Shown: piece after piece, positions 17,183 through 26,500 of the stretch
Layout: every line of letters begins with the position of its first letter
Numbering within the stretch: position 1 is the first letter of the stretch
Assembly (NCBI GenBank): GCA_965227875.1
Contig: OZ245783.1
Coordinates: forward strand, 186,001 to 250,000
Length of the DNA stretch: 64,000 bases
Direction: 5' to 3'
Origin: G965227875 sp965227875
GTDB lineage: Bacteria > Pseudomonadota > Alphaproteobacteria > Rhizobiales > JAJFHC01
Notes under the pieces: model-generated
Told to the model about the DNA's origin: nothing
The model's database searches: none
Seen by the model: only the letters and a program-made list of their open reading frames with translations
Made by a program: the position numbers and the translations under genes

Positions 17183-17698
17183 TTAGAGCCGATCCAGCAC
17201 GACGAATGCATAGTCCGCGCTGTCGTTCTCGCCGGCCTCGTGGGCCTCCCGGGACACCTCCGTCCACCGGTCCGGATCGATGTCCGGGAAGCGCGTGTCG
17301 CCGTCGGTCTCGAGGTCGAGTTCGGTGATGTAGAGCCTGCCGGCCCTGGGCATGGACTGGGCATAGATCTCGCCGCCCCCGATCACCATGATCTCGTCGA
17401 CCCCGTCGCGTCTCGCGATCTCTTCGGCCATGCTCAGGGCCTCGTCGAGCGAGCCTGTCACGAGGACGCCGTCCGGTGCATATCCGGCCTGTCGCGTCAC
17501 GACGATGTTCGCACGGCCGGGCAACGGACGGCCCACCGCGTCGAAGGTCTTGCGCCCCATGATCATGGGCTTTCCCATGGTCACCGCCTTGAAGTACTTC
17601 AGGTCGGACGACACCCGCCACGGCATGCCCCCGGCATTGCCGATGATCCCGTTGCGAGAAACCGCAGCGACCAGGCAGATGACCGGGGCCGCACCCAT
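17183..17698 (-). CDS. folA: Dihydrofolate reductase
   Basis: It reduces dihydrofolate to tetrahydrofolate with NADPH, regenerating the cofactor consumed by ThyA. The 171-residue protein shows the N-terminal strand ICLVAAVSRNGIIGNAGGMP, the WRVSSDLKYFKAVTMG segment, PMIMGRKTFDAVGRPLPGR for NADPH binding, and MVIGGGEIYAQ. The start abuts the thyA stop, as in many bacteria. In relatives hflK usually follows; here the accessory stretch does. Confidence 0.96.
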   Translation of the reverse strand: MGAAPVICLVAAVSRNGIIGNAGGMPWRVSSDLKYFKAVTMGKPMIMGRKTFDAVGRPLPGRANIVVTRQAGYAPDGVLVTGSLDEALSMAEEIARRDGVDEIMVIGGGEIYAQSMPRAGRLYITELDLETDGDTRFPDIDPDRWTEVSREAHEAGENDSADYAFVVLDRL

Positions 17699-18492
17699 CA
17701 GACCGCCACCGGGGCCGAAATATGCGGGTGCGGATCGTAGCCGGTCAGTTCGATGTCCTCGTACCGGAACGCGAAAAGGTCGGTGACCTCCGGGTTGAGT
17801 TGTAGCGTGGGCAAGGGCCGCGGCGCGCGGACAAGCTGTTCCTCCACCTGATCAAGATGGTTCAGGTAGAGATGCGCATCGCCGAAACTGTGCACGAAGG
17901 AACCCGGCGCATAACCGGTCGCCTGCGCCATCATGTGCGTCAGCAGCGCATAGGAGGCGATGTTGAACGGCACGCCGAGAAAAACGTCCGCGCTGCGCTG
18001 ATAGAGCTGGCACGACAGCCGGCCGTCGGCCACGTAGAACTGGAACAGGCAGTGGCACGGCGGCAGGGCCATGTCGTCGACATCGGCCGGGTTCCAGGCG
18101 CTGACGATCAGGCGGCGCGAGTCGGGCGTCTTCCGGATCTGTTCGACGACCTTCGTTATCTGGTCGATCGTGCCGCCCGCCCTGTCCGGCCAGGACCGCC
18201 ACTGGTGCCCGTACACCGGGCCGAGGTCGCCGTTCTCGTCGGCCCACTCGTCCCAGATGGTGACCCCGTTTTCCTGCAGATAGCCGATGTTCGTGTCGCC
18301 GCGCAGGAACCAGAGAAGTTCGAAGATGATGGAACGCAGATGGAGCTTCTTGGTGGTCACCACCGGGAAACCGTCGGCCAGGTCGAACGACATCTGGTGC
18401 CCGAAAATGCTGATCGTGCCCGTACCCGTCCGGTCCGACTTGCGGATGCCTTCGTCGCGGATACGTTGCATCAGGTCGAGATACTGGCGCAT
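17698..18492 (-). CDS. thyA: Thymidylate synthase
   Basis: It methylates dUMP to dTMP using 5,10-methylene-tetrahydrofolate. The 264-residue length is typical. The catalytic cysteine lies in ALPPCHCLFQFYV, followed by the highly conserved LSCQLYQRSADVFLGVPFN. The RTGTGTISIFGHQM motif near the N-terminus binds phosphate. It is co-transcribed with folA, whose product recycles the dihydrofolate made here. Confidence 0.97.
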   Translation of the reverse strand: MRQYLDLMQRIRDEGIRKSDRTGTGTISIFGHQMSFDLADGFPVVTTKKLHLRSIIFELLWFLRGDTNIGYLQENGVTIWDEWADENGDLGPVYGHQWRSWPDRAGGTIDQITKVVEQIRKTPDSRRLIVSAWNPADVDDMALPPCHCLFQFYVADGRLSCQLYQRSADVFLGVPFNIASYALLTHMMAQATGYAPGSFVHSFGDAHLYLNHLDQVEEQLVRAPRPLPTLQLNPEVTDLFAFRYEDIELTGYDPHPHISAPVAV

Positions 18493-18515
18493 GACGGCTG
18501 TTCAGGCTCCCGCCT

Positions 18516-19310
18516 CTAGAGTAGCCCCTTGTCGTAGGCCGAAAGCCCCGCGATCAGGTTGACCGCGCCGTGGGCAAGAATCGACGGCCAGAGCGAGCGC
18601 GATTTCCACCTGACAATACCGAAGACGAGCCCGTAGATAAATATCAGGCCGACGACTGTCCAGTCGTATTGCATGTGGATCACGGCCCACACGGCGGACG
18701 ATGCCGCCACCGCCCCGAAGGGACCGAGCGCCGAGCCCTGAAGCCCGCCGTAAAGAAAACCGCGGAACAGAAGTTCCTCCGAGAGGGGCGCAAGCACGAC
18801 GAGCAGGAGGAAGACGAGCCACACGGGACGCAGGGCGCCAAGCCACTTGAGCGCCTCGTTCTCGTTGATGCCCAGCACATGTTCGGCGGCCAGGGAAACT
18901 CCTGCGAGCACCGCGACAGCGCCCGCCGTCCACAGCACCAGCGGCCAGATGCGGACCGGTCCCAGGCCGAGCATCCGCGCCCGTGTGAGCGTGCCCCGGG
19001 GCCTGGTCAGGACGCACACGCCGGCAATGACGACGAGCGCCTGAAGCACGGTGAGCGCCCCGGTGTGATTGGCCGTTTCCCGGAGCACGAGTTCGACGAT
19101 CCGGCCGGGATCCTGGCCTGTGCCCGTCTGCGGCAGGCCGCCGCGGACCGCAAGTCCGAGGATGGCGACGGCGAAGGCCGCGACCATCATGAGGGCGAAG
19201 GTGAAAAGGCCCAGCCCGATCGTCCACAGGACCGTCGCGGCGGCTCCCCAGCGGAAGTCCGGCGGCGTCCCGTGCGCCGGACCGGCTTCGATGGGGCGTT
19301 CTTCGTGCAT
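18516..19310 (-). CDS. CPBP-family intramembrane metalloprotease
   Basis: The 264-residue multi-pass membrane protein belongs to the CAAX-protease/bacteriocin-processing (CPBP) family. The motifs are PLSEELLFRGFL (two catalytic Glu and Arg), a first metal His in AVIHMQYD and a second in LAHGAVNLIAG. About six to seven hydrophobic helices are visible. Substrate is unknown. It lies 23 bases upstream of thyA on the same strand and could be co-transcribed with it. Confidence 0.87.
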   Translation of the reverse strand: MHEERPIEAGPAHGTPPDFRWGAAATVLWTIGLGLFTFALMMVAAFAVAILGLAVRGGLPQTGTGQDPGRIVELVLRETANHTGALTVLQALVVIAGVCVLTRPRGTLTRARMLGLGPVRIWPLVLWTAGAVAVLAGVSLAAEHVLGINENEALKWLGALRPVWLVFLLLVVLAPLSEELLFRGFLYGGLQGSALGPFGAVAASSAVWAVIHMQYDWTVVGLIFIYGLVFGIVRWKSRSLWPSILAHGAVNLIAGLSAYDKGLL

Positions 19311-19390
19311 CGCGCGACGCTATATCGATTCGTTCCGGCGACTCCGTCGCGATCGGCACTTTTTTTGCGGCCCGATCGCACCTATATTGA

Positions 19391-19712
19391 GTCTGCCGGA
19401 CTTGTTCCGGCTATGGCGATAAATGACTGTCGTAATAAACCATTCGGACCCGGGGGCGGTACCCGGCGCCTCCACCAATCTTCCGGATCGAACCCGGAAC
19501 CCCTGGGGGCGAAATAGGATCGACGAGGGTGTAAAGGGCAAGTTTTCGCTCGGCATGGTTCCGCCGTTATCGGGCCGATTCAATAGTTGCAAACGACAAC
19601 TATGCGGAAGCACGTCTCGCCGCGTAAGCAGCGCGACAGCTTCAATTTAAGCCCTAGTCGTTCGCACGGCTAGGCGGGGTCCGGAGGGCACCTGGCAACA
19701 GAAGCCCTCCTC
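19391..19712 (+). ncRNA. ssrA: Circularly permuted two-piece tmRNA
   Basis: tmRNA rescues stalled ribosomes and adds a degradation tag. The acceptor piece comes first: a hairpin (GCCGGA/TCCGGC), a T-arm and the acceptor strand CGCCTCC ending ACCA at 19477. After a short intervening sequence the coding piece starts with GGGGGCG (19505-19511), which pairs with that acceptor strand, followed by the D-like AAATAGGATCGAC. The resume frame at 19589-19627 encodes ANDNYAEARLAA and a TAA stop. The order acceptor-then-coding is the permuted form known from alphaproteobacteria. Ends are estimated to within about 10 bases; the 3' part is a G/C hairpin ending near GCCCTCC. Confidence 0.9.
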
Positions 19713-19764
19713 TTCAGTTCGGCGAGCCGGACTGCATGGGCAAAGGGAAGACAGCGGGGAATAC

Positions 19765-20298
19765 ATGGCAGAAGACCTCATGCGCTACGACTTGCTGGCC
19801 CAGGACGCCTTGCGCGGCGTCGTCAGGTCAGCGCTCCAGCGCGTGGCGCGGACGGGACTTCCGGGCGACCATCACTTCTACATCGCCTTCAAGACCCGCG
19901 CCCCCAACGTGCTCATCTCCGAGCGCCTGCTTGCCAAGTATCCCAGCGAGATGACGATCGTCCTCCAGCACAAGTTCTGGGGGCTCGACGTCGGCGAGGA
20001 CCGTTTCGTCGTCGAACTGAGCTTCGACAACATCCCCGAACGCCTCATCGTCCCCTTCTCCGCCGTGTGCGGCTTCTTCGACCCCAGCGTGCAGTTCGGC
20101 CTCCAGTTCGAAACCGCCGAAGTGGAGGAAGACGAAAACGCGGCCGAAACGCCCTCCACCGCGCAGGCCGTGTCCGACACGACCGCCGCCGGCGAAGGCG
20201 CCGGCAACGACACCGCCACGGAAAATGGCGGTGGCAATGACGATGAGGGCGACGGCAGTGCGGATGTCGTCAGCCTCGACGCCTTCCGCAAGAAATAA
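19765..20298 (+). CDS. sspB: SspB-family ClpXP adaptor
   Basis: SspB binds ssrA-tagged proteins and tethers them to ClpX for degradation. The 177-residue protein has the alphaproteobacterial SspB fold at 1-115, with HHFYIAFKT, LISERLLAKYPSEMTIVLQH and LSFDNIPERLIVPFSAVCGF. A long acidic/Ala-rich flexible linker follows. The extreme C-terminus VVSLDAFRKK corresponds to the ClpX-binding tail. The gene begins about 50 bases after the tmRNA gene, so the tag-encoding RNA and the tag-recognising adaptor are adjacent and on the same strand. A second conserved property is position near thyA/folA and fumC. Confidence 0.93.
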   Translation: MAEDLMRYDLLAQDALRGVVRSALQRVARTGLPGDHHFYIAFKTRAPNVLISERLLAKYPSEMTIVLQHKFWGLDVGEDRFVVELSFDNIPERLIVPFSAVCGFFDPSVQFGLQFETAEVEEDENAAETPSTAQAVSDTTAAGEGAGNDTATENGGGNDDEGDGSADVVSLDAFRKK

Positions 20299-20330
20299 TT
20301 CCGCCGGGAAGAAGTCTTCGCACTGCGTTC

Positions 20331-20492
20331 GGAACGGTCCCGGATGACCCTGGCGGGCCTCCGGGAAACGTGGGTCAGGTCCGACAACCCGACACATTGC
20401 TGTCGGATCCCTCAAACCTGTGTCCCTGCTTCAGGCAAGCGCCAGCCCCGGCCGTTTCCCGGAGCGCCGGCAGGCGCATCCGGGACCGTTCC
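20331..20492. repeat. 16-bp inverted repeat pair between sspB and fumC
   Basis: GGAACGGTCCCGGATG (20331-20346) is matched exactly, as the reverse complement, by CATCCGGGACCGTTCC at 20477-20492. The core GGAACGGTCCCGG recurs in every unit of the tandem array 2 kb downstream, so this appears to be a dispersed genomic repeat. The rest of the ~400-base gap between sspB and fumC contains no readable gene. Confidence 0.75.
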
Positions 20493-20694
20493 AGCTTCGA
20501 CCCCGCGTAAACAACCGGCCCCCACTCGCCTCCGCGGCCAAACCCGGTGCGTCCCGAACCCGGGACCGCCGCCGCCGACCATCACGCCGGAAAGGCCCGT
20601 TGGCTTGTCCGGCAGGGCCGTGATAAACCGTTCGCGCGCCCCTGACGAAGTGCGCGCATACCGAACCGGATACCCACCCAGGATCACGCCCGCC

Positions 20695-22086
20695 ATGACA
20701 CAGACCCGTACAGAAACCGATTCCTTCGGACCGCTCGAAGTTCCCGCCGACAAGTACTGGGGCGCGCAGACGCAGCGCTCACTCGGCAATTTCAAGATCG
20801 GCGGCGAGACCATGCCGGTGCCGCTCGTCCGCGCGCTCGGCATCATCAAGAAGGCGGCAGCTCTGGCGAACGTCAAGCTGGACAACCTCGAGAAGCCCCT
20901 CGGCGATGCGATCGCGCAGGCCGCCCAGGAGGTCATCGACGGCAAGCTGAACGACAACTTCCCCCTCGTCGTGTGGCAGACCGGCTCGGGCACACAGTCC
21001 AACATGAATTCCAACGAGGTCATCTCCAACCGGGCCATCGAGCTGCTCGGCGGCACCATGGGTTCGAAGGACCCGATCCACCCCAACGACCATTGCAACC
21101 GGTCGCAGTCGTCGAACGACACCTTCCCCACGGCCATGCACATCTCGGTGGTCGAACAGATCCATCACGCCCTGTTGCCGGCGCTGAAGCATTTGCTCGC
21201 CGCGCTCGAGGCCAAGGCCGCGGACTGGAACGACATCATCAAGATCGGCCGCACGCACCTTCAGGACGCCACGCCGCTGACGCTGGGCCAGGAGTTCTCC
21301 GGTTACGCCCACCAGATCCGTCTCGGCATCACCCGCGTGGAGGTCTGCCTGCCGCGCCTCTACCCGCTGGCCCAGGGCGGGACCGCCGTCGGCACAGGCC
21401 TCAACGCCAAGCCCGGATTCGCGGAGGCGTTCGCGTCCCAGGTGGCGGACATCACGGGCCTGCCCTTCGTTACGGCCCCCAACAAGTTCGAGGCGCTTGC
21501 TGCCCACGACGCCATGGTGGAGGTCTCCGGCGCGCTCAACACCATCGCCGTCAGCCTGTTCAAGATCGCCAACGACATCCGGCTGCTCGGCTCGGGTCCG
21601 CGCTCGGGCCTCGGCGAACTTTCCCTGCCGGAAAACGAGCCGGGATCGTCCATCATGCCCGGCAAGGTCAATCCCACCCAGTGCGAGGCCATGACCATGC
21701 TCTGCACCCAGGTCATGGGCAACCACAGCACGGTCACCATCGCCGGCAGCCAGGGACATTTCGAGCTCAATGTCTTCAAGCCCGTCATGGTCTACAACGT
21801 GCTGCAGTCGATCCGCCTCATCGCCGACGGCTGCGTCAGCTTCACCGACAACTGCGTCGTGGGCATCGAGGCCAACCGCGACACGATCTCCGAACTGATG
21901 AGCCGATCGCTGATGCTCGTCACCGCCCTCGCCCCGAAGATCGGTTACGACAACGCGACCACGGTGGCCAAGACCGCGCACAAGAACGGCACCACCTTGC
22001 GGGAGGAAGCGGTCGGCCTCGGTTTCGTCACGGAAGAGGAATTCGACGCCGTCGTGCGCCCCGAGGACATGATCGGCCCCAAATAG
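20695..22086 (+). CDS. fumC: Class II fumarate hydratase
   Basis: It interconverts fumarate and malate in the TCA cycle and is oxygen-stable because it has no iron-sulfur cluster. The 463-residue protein has the lyase signature GSSIMPGKVNPTQ, substrate-site segments SGTQSNMNSNEV and HPNDHCNRSQSSND, and KIGRTHLQDATPLTLGQE. The frame is open for about 350 bases upstream, but protein-like sequence begins at the ATG giving MTQTRTETDSFGPLEVPADK. A short RHH gene follows 14 bases later. Confidence 0.96.
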   Translation: MTQTRTETDSFGPLEVPADKYWGAQTQRSLGNFKIGGETMPVPLVRALGIIKKAAALANVKLDNLEKPLGDAIAQAAQEVIDGKLNDNFPLVVWQTGSGTQSNMNSNEVISNRAIELLGGTMGSKDPIHPNDHCNRSQSSNDTFPTAMHISVVEQIHHALLPALKHLLAALEAKAADWNDIIKIGRTHLQDATPLTLGQEFSGYAHQIRLGITRVEVCLPRLYPLAQGGTAVGTGLNAKPGFAEAFASQVADITGLPFVTAPNKFEALAAHDAMVEVSGALNTIAVSLFKIANDIRLLGSGPRSGLGELSLPENEPGSSIMPGKVNPTQCEAMTMLCTQVMGNHSTVTIAGSQGHFELNVFKPVMVYNVLQSIRLIADGCVSFTDNCVVGIEANRDTISELMSRSLMLVTALAPKIGYDNATTVAKTAHKNGTTLREEAVGLGFVTEEEFDAVVRPEDMIGPK

Positions 22087-22100
22087 ACCCCGCCGCCGCC

Positions 22101-22337
22101 ATGGCGCGCACGGTCAAGCGGTCGGTCTCGATCTCCGGGCACCGCACCAGCATATCGCTTGAGGACGCCTTCTGGACGGCGTTGGTAGACATCGCCCGCG
22201 ATGCGGGAACCAGCGTCGCCGGCCTCGTCCGGGAGATCGACCACACGCGCGGCGACGCGGGTCTTTCGTCCGCCATCCGGGTCTACGTCCTGAACCACTA
22301 CCGCGAGCGCGTCGGCGACAGCCCCGACAAGGACTGA
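22101..22337 (+). CDS. Ribbon-helix-helix domain protein
   Basis: This 78-residue protein reads VKRSVSISGHRTSISLEDAF at the N-terminus, the beta strand and first helix of an RHH DNA-binding fold, and then ALVDIARDAGTSVAGLVREI for the second helix. Small RHH proteins of this kind follow fumC in many alphaproteobacteria. It starts 14 bases after fumC and is probably co-transcribed. DNA target and partner are unknown; no toxin gene is adjacent. Confidence 0.78.
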   Translation: MARTVKRSVSISGHRTSISLEDAFWTALVDIARDAGTSVAGLVREIDHTRGDAGLSSAIRVYVLNHYRERVGDSPDKD

Positions 22338-22353
22338 CCCGCCCCTCCCGCTC

Positions 22354-23534
22354 CCCGGAATTCCGCGAGGAACATCCGGATCCGCAAAAAACTTGCGCCT
22401 CGGTCTGGAACGGTCCCGGGTCAGGCCCGGGACACGGCCCACACGAAGTCCCGTCGGAAGACGGGACCCAGGGACGGCAGGCGCAGGCATTGCACATGTC
22501 ATGGCCCCCGGCTTTCCCCGGGGGTTCCGCGCGCCGCGACGGACTTTTGGACGACAAATAACTTCAGCATCGTTCCCCGGAATTCCGTCAGGAATATCCG
22601 GGGCCGTAAAAAACTCGAGCCGCGGCCCGGAACGGTCCCGGGTCAGGGCCGGGACACGGGCCGTACGAAGTCCCGTCGGAAGACGGGACCCAGGGCGGCG
22701 AGCGTAAAACATCGACCACGTCATGGACCCCGGCTTTCGCCGGAGGTTCGGCGCGCTGCGGCGAACCGTTGGACGACGGACAACTTCAGCACCGTTCCCC
22801 GGAATTCCGTCAGGAATATCCGGGGCCGCCAGGAACAGAAGCTTCAATCCGGAACGGTCCCGGGTCAGGGCCGGGACACGGGCCGTACGAAGTCCCGTCG
22901 GAAGACGGGACCCAGGGCGGCGAACGCAGGCAATGCCCGTGTCATGCCCCCCGGCTTGCGCCGAGGGTTCGACCGCCGCGGCGAACCGTTGGACGACGGA
23001 TAACTTCAGCATTGTTCCCCGGAATTCCGTCAGGACTATCCGGGGCCGCCAGGAACAGAAGCTTCGATCCGGAACGGTCCCGGGCCAGGCCCGGGACACG
23101 GGCCGCACGAATTCCCGTCGGAAGACGGGACCCAGCGGCGGCGGGCGCAAGGCTTGACCACGTCATGGACCCCGGCTTTCGCCGGGGGTTCGACCGCCGC
23201 GGCGAACCGTTGGACGACGGACAACTTCAGCATCGTTCCCCGGAATTCCGTCAGGAATATCCGGGACCGTAAAAAACTTGAGCCTCGGTCCGGAACGGTC
23301 CCGGGTCAGGCCCGGGACACGGCCCACACGAATTCCCGTCGGAAGACGGGACCCAGAGGCGGCGGGCGCAAGGCTTGACCGCGTCATGGACCCCGGCTTT
23401 CGCCGGGGGTACGGGGAGTCGTGGCGCCGGGTACGCCCATAACGGAGGCTTCGATCCGAAACGGTCCCGGCTCAGGGCCGGGACACGGGCCGTACGAAGT
23501 CCCGTCGGAAGACGAGACCCAGAGGTGGCGGATG
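22354..23534. repeat. Tandem array of ~221-bp hairpin-rich repeats (5 copies + partial)
   Basis: Units begin with CCCCGGAATTCCG at 22354, 22575, 22797, 23017 and 23238, giving periods of 221, 222, 220 and 221; a sixth partial unit covers about 23441-23534. Each unit holds several hairpins: a CCCCGGA/TCCGGGG arm, CCCGGG-TCAGG-CCCGGG, GTCCCGTC-GGAA-GACGGGAC, and CCCCGGC/GCCGGGG. Long open frames run through it on both strands, but since 221 is not a multiple of 3 they change frame between units, so this is not a protein-coding repeat. It fills the gap between the RHH gene and the 3' end of the AsmA-like gene. Confidence 0.9.
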
Positions 23535-23549
23535 GAGGCGTCGGTGGCG

Positions 23550-26500
23550 TCACTCCACGGCAGGCAGGTGCGGTTCGAAGCCGCGGGCGTCCACTTCGCT
23601 GAACCAGACCGGCCGCTCGGTGCCTTCGATGAAGTCCGTGATCGAGGAGATCGTCTCCTCCGAGGATCCGATCTGGCCCTCGTCCGTGCCCTGCTGGCCG
23701 AGGCTTGCCTGGCGTTCGGCTTCGGCGCGCTCGGCCTCGCGCTTCAGGCGTTCGCGTTCGGCCTCTTCCGCCTTGCGTCTGGCTTCCGCCTCCCGCGCCT
23801 TGCGGGCTTCCTCCGCCTTGAGCTTTTCCTCGGCCGCCTTCTCCAGCGCTTCCATGGCCTGGCGTTCCTTCTCCAGGGCCTCGCGCGCACGGCGCTCCTG
23901 TTCTTCCAGCACTTCCATCTTGTCGCGCAGGAGCTTGACGGTCAGGAAAGACTTCAGATCGGTGTTGTCGACATTGTGCGCCATCGCATCGACGCTGCCG
24001 TCGATCACCACCCGCAAGGGCGGCGCATTGGGAAACTTCTCGAGGTTCAGCCGCCAGTCGCTGTCGAACGTCCAGGACGGCAGGTCGATCTTCATCCGGG
24101 CCGTGCCCGAGGTCGCCTCGCCCTCGATGTTCACGGGCGCCACCTCGACCACACCGGTCGCCACGGTATAGGTGGTCTCCAGATCCGCAATCCGGGTTTC
24201 GCCGCGCTGGAGCACGGTCCGCGTCGCTTCGTCGATCTCTTCCTCCGTCTGCGCCTTCTCCAGATCCTCCACGGAGACCTTGGTCATGGCGTCCTTGAAG
24301 ATCCCGTCGAGCGTTTCGGAAAACCTGTCGGCCGCGAACCTGTTGAGCAAACCGTCGGCCAGGCTGAGCTCGCCCTGGCCGGACAGGGAGGACAACAGCG
24401 CCAGCACGTTGCGGCCCTGGCCGCGAAGCCTGCCCTTCGATGACAGCTTGCCCTCGACCGGCGGATCCTCGCCGCCGACGATTTGCGACAGGGTGGCGTC
24501 CCTGAGGTCGTATTCGCCCTCGAGCGACAGTTGTCCCCGACGCGCCGTCATGACGCCGGTCACGTCCAGACGGCCGTCGAACGCACGGCCGGACAGCTTG
24601 CTGATCTCGGCCTTCCCGCCACCGATCTTCGCGACCAGTTCAGCACCGCGCATCGCGTGGGCGCCGGACAGTCCAAGACGCGAAACCTCGGCTTTCAGAT
24701 CGAGATCGAAGCGCTGGAACATTTCGTCCCCGAAGCCGTCCACCGCCCACAGGGGACCCCCGTCTCCCTCGATCGCGGAGGTCGCCTCCACGACGGCATC
24801 GGCCACCTCGTTGGAACCGCGGTTGAGCAGCACGCCGAATGCCCAGGGCAGCGAGAGTTCCGCCATGTTGGCGGTCAGGCGGATTTCGGGCTTCTCCTGG
24901 TTGAAATCGAACGTTCCGTTGATGTCGACGGGGATGTCGTTCACCGAACCGGTCAGGCCCGTGACGACGAATTCGCCGTCCTTGCCGGCGACGAGGGCGC
25001 GCAGCTTGAGCGGACCGCCGGGAGCGTTGTTCGCGTTGTCGCCGGCGATCCCGAGCACGTCATAAAGGGACGCCGCATCCCCGGCCGTGACGTTGATTTC
25101 GGATTCGAGCGACGTCAGGCCGGCCACCCGCCGGGAGGTGCCGTTGGCGGTGATCTGCGCGCCGAACGCCTCAATGCCGGCGGTGACCTCGAGCCCCCTG
25201 GACGGCTGCCCCGTCACCTTCCCGCGCAGGACCCCCGACTGGTTCCTGGCTTTCTCGGACGTCCCCTTGGCCAGACCGATCTGCCTGAAGAGTTCCGCGC
25301 CCTGGTCATTGGCGAGCTCGATCATCATGTCGACACGCCCGTCCTCCGCCGCCGCCGGATTGCCGTCGAATGTGCCTTCGAAGGTCATCCGGCTCTGTCC
25401 GAACACGCCATTTGCCTTGAGCGAGACTTTCGCGCCCGCATCGTTCGGCACCGCTTCGAGATTGGCCGAAAAGTTCGTCGGCCCCCACAGGGCCGCCCAG
25501 TTCAGCCAGGCCGCGTTGCGGTCCGCGTCCTCGGGTCCGACGTTCATGAGGGCCAGCAGCCCGGTCGGGTCGTTGGCGCGCACGAGCGCTTCCAGCGTGC
25601 CTTTCGGCTGCTCTGCCAGGTTGCTCAGCATCCCGCTCATGCCGATCTGGGCACCGCCGAAATTCTGGACGGTCAGTTCCTTGATCGTCAGGTCGCCGGC
25701 CCGAAGCGTCGTGTCGATCGCAATGTCGCGAACGCCCGTGCCGTTGAAGATGATGCGGTCGGCACGCGCGATGATGTTCGCGTCGAACTCGTCGAGAATG
25801 GCCAGCGCGGCGGCGCCCGCGCTCTGTTCCGCCGCGTCCTCGTCCTCCGTGCCGTCAGCCTCGTTGTCTGCGGATGCGTCCTCGCCATCCGGTATGCGGG
25901 CGGGCGGCAGATAGCGGTCGACGTTGAGCTCGTCCATGATGATGCGCAGGCCGAAGGACGGACGGTCCGTCAACGCGTAGGACATGGCCATCCGGGCGCT
26001 CGTCTTGTCGAGATTGGCCTGCACGCCGATGAGTTCGACGAGGTGGTCGACCACTCTCAACTCGCCCTTGAGCGAGAGGTTGCCGCGCGCCCCGCCAGCT
26101 TGCGGATTGATGATCGGACGGGTTTTCGGCGCGACCCAGGTCAGGAACGTCTTCGCGTCGCGGGCCTTCAGCGCGAAGATGCCGTCGAAACGGACATCCG
26201 TCCGGTTGGCGTCGTAGGTCCCCGTGACCGAAACCTGCGTCTGGCCGGGCAGCCGGCCCACCGCCCGCGTGAACTTGAGCCGGTCCGGCGTGAATTCCAG
26301 GGTGACGCCCGCACCCTCGACCTGTTGTCCGCCGAGCACGAGCCCCTCGACGTCGACCCTGAGCTGGCCCGCCAGTGACCGGGGCACGAGATCGAGCAGG
26401 CGCGGAATCTGCGAGAGAACCTCCCGCGTTCCGACCGGCACGTCATCGCCGTCCGCACGCTGCTTGCGGACGATGGAGTCGAGATCCAGCCGCCGCGCCG

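Noticed and set aside
21945..23150. 401-codon minus-strand frame across the repeat array with a repeated GSRLPTG motif
   Set aside because: The unit length is not a multiple of 3, so the repeated peptide appears in different frames; a by-product of DNA repeats, not a repeat protein.
22354..23534. CRISPR array
   Set aside because: Units of ~221 bp repeat as a whole, with no short constant repeat separated by unique spacers, and no cas genes nearby.
24483..26378. 631-codon plus-strand frame opposite the AsmA-like gene
   Set aside because: No recognisable domain, Arg/Val/Asp-rich, fully antisense to a long coherent protein.
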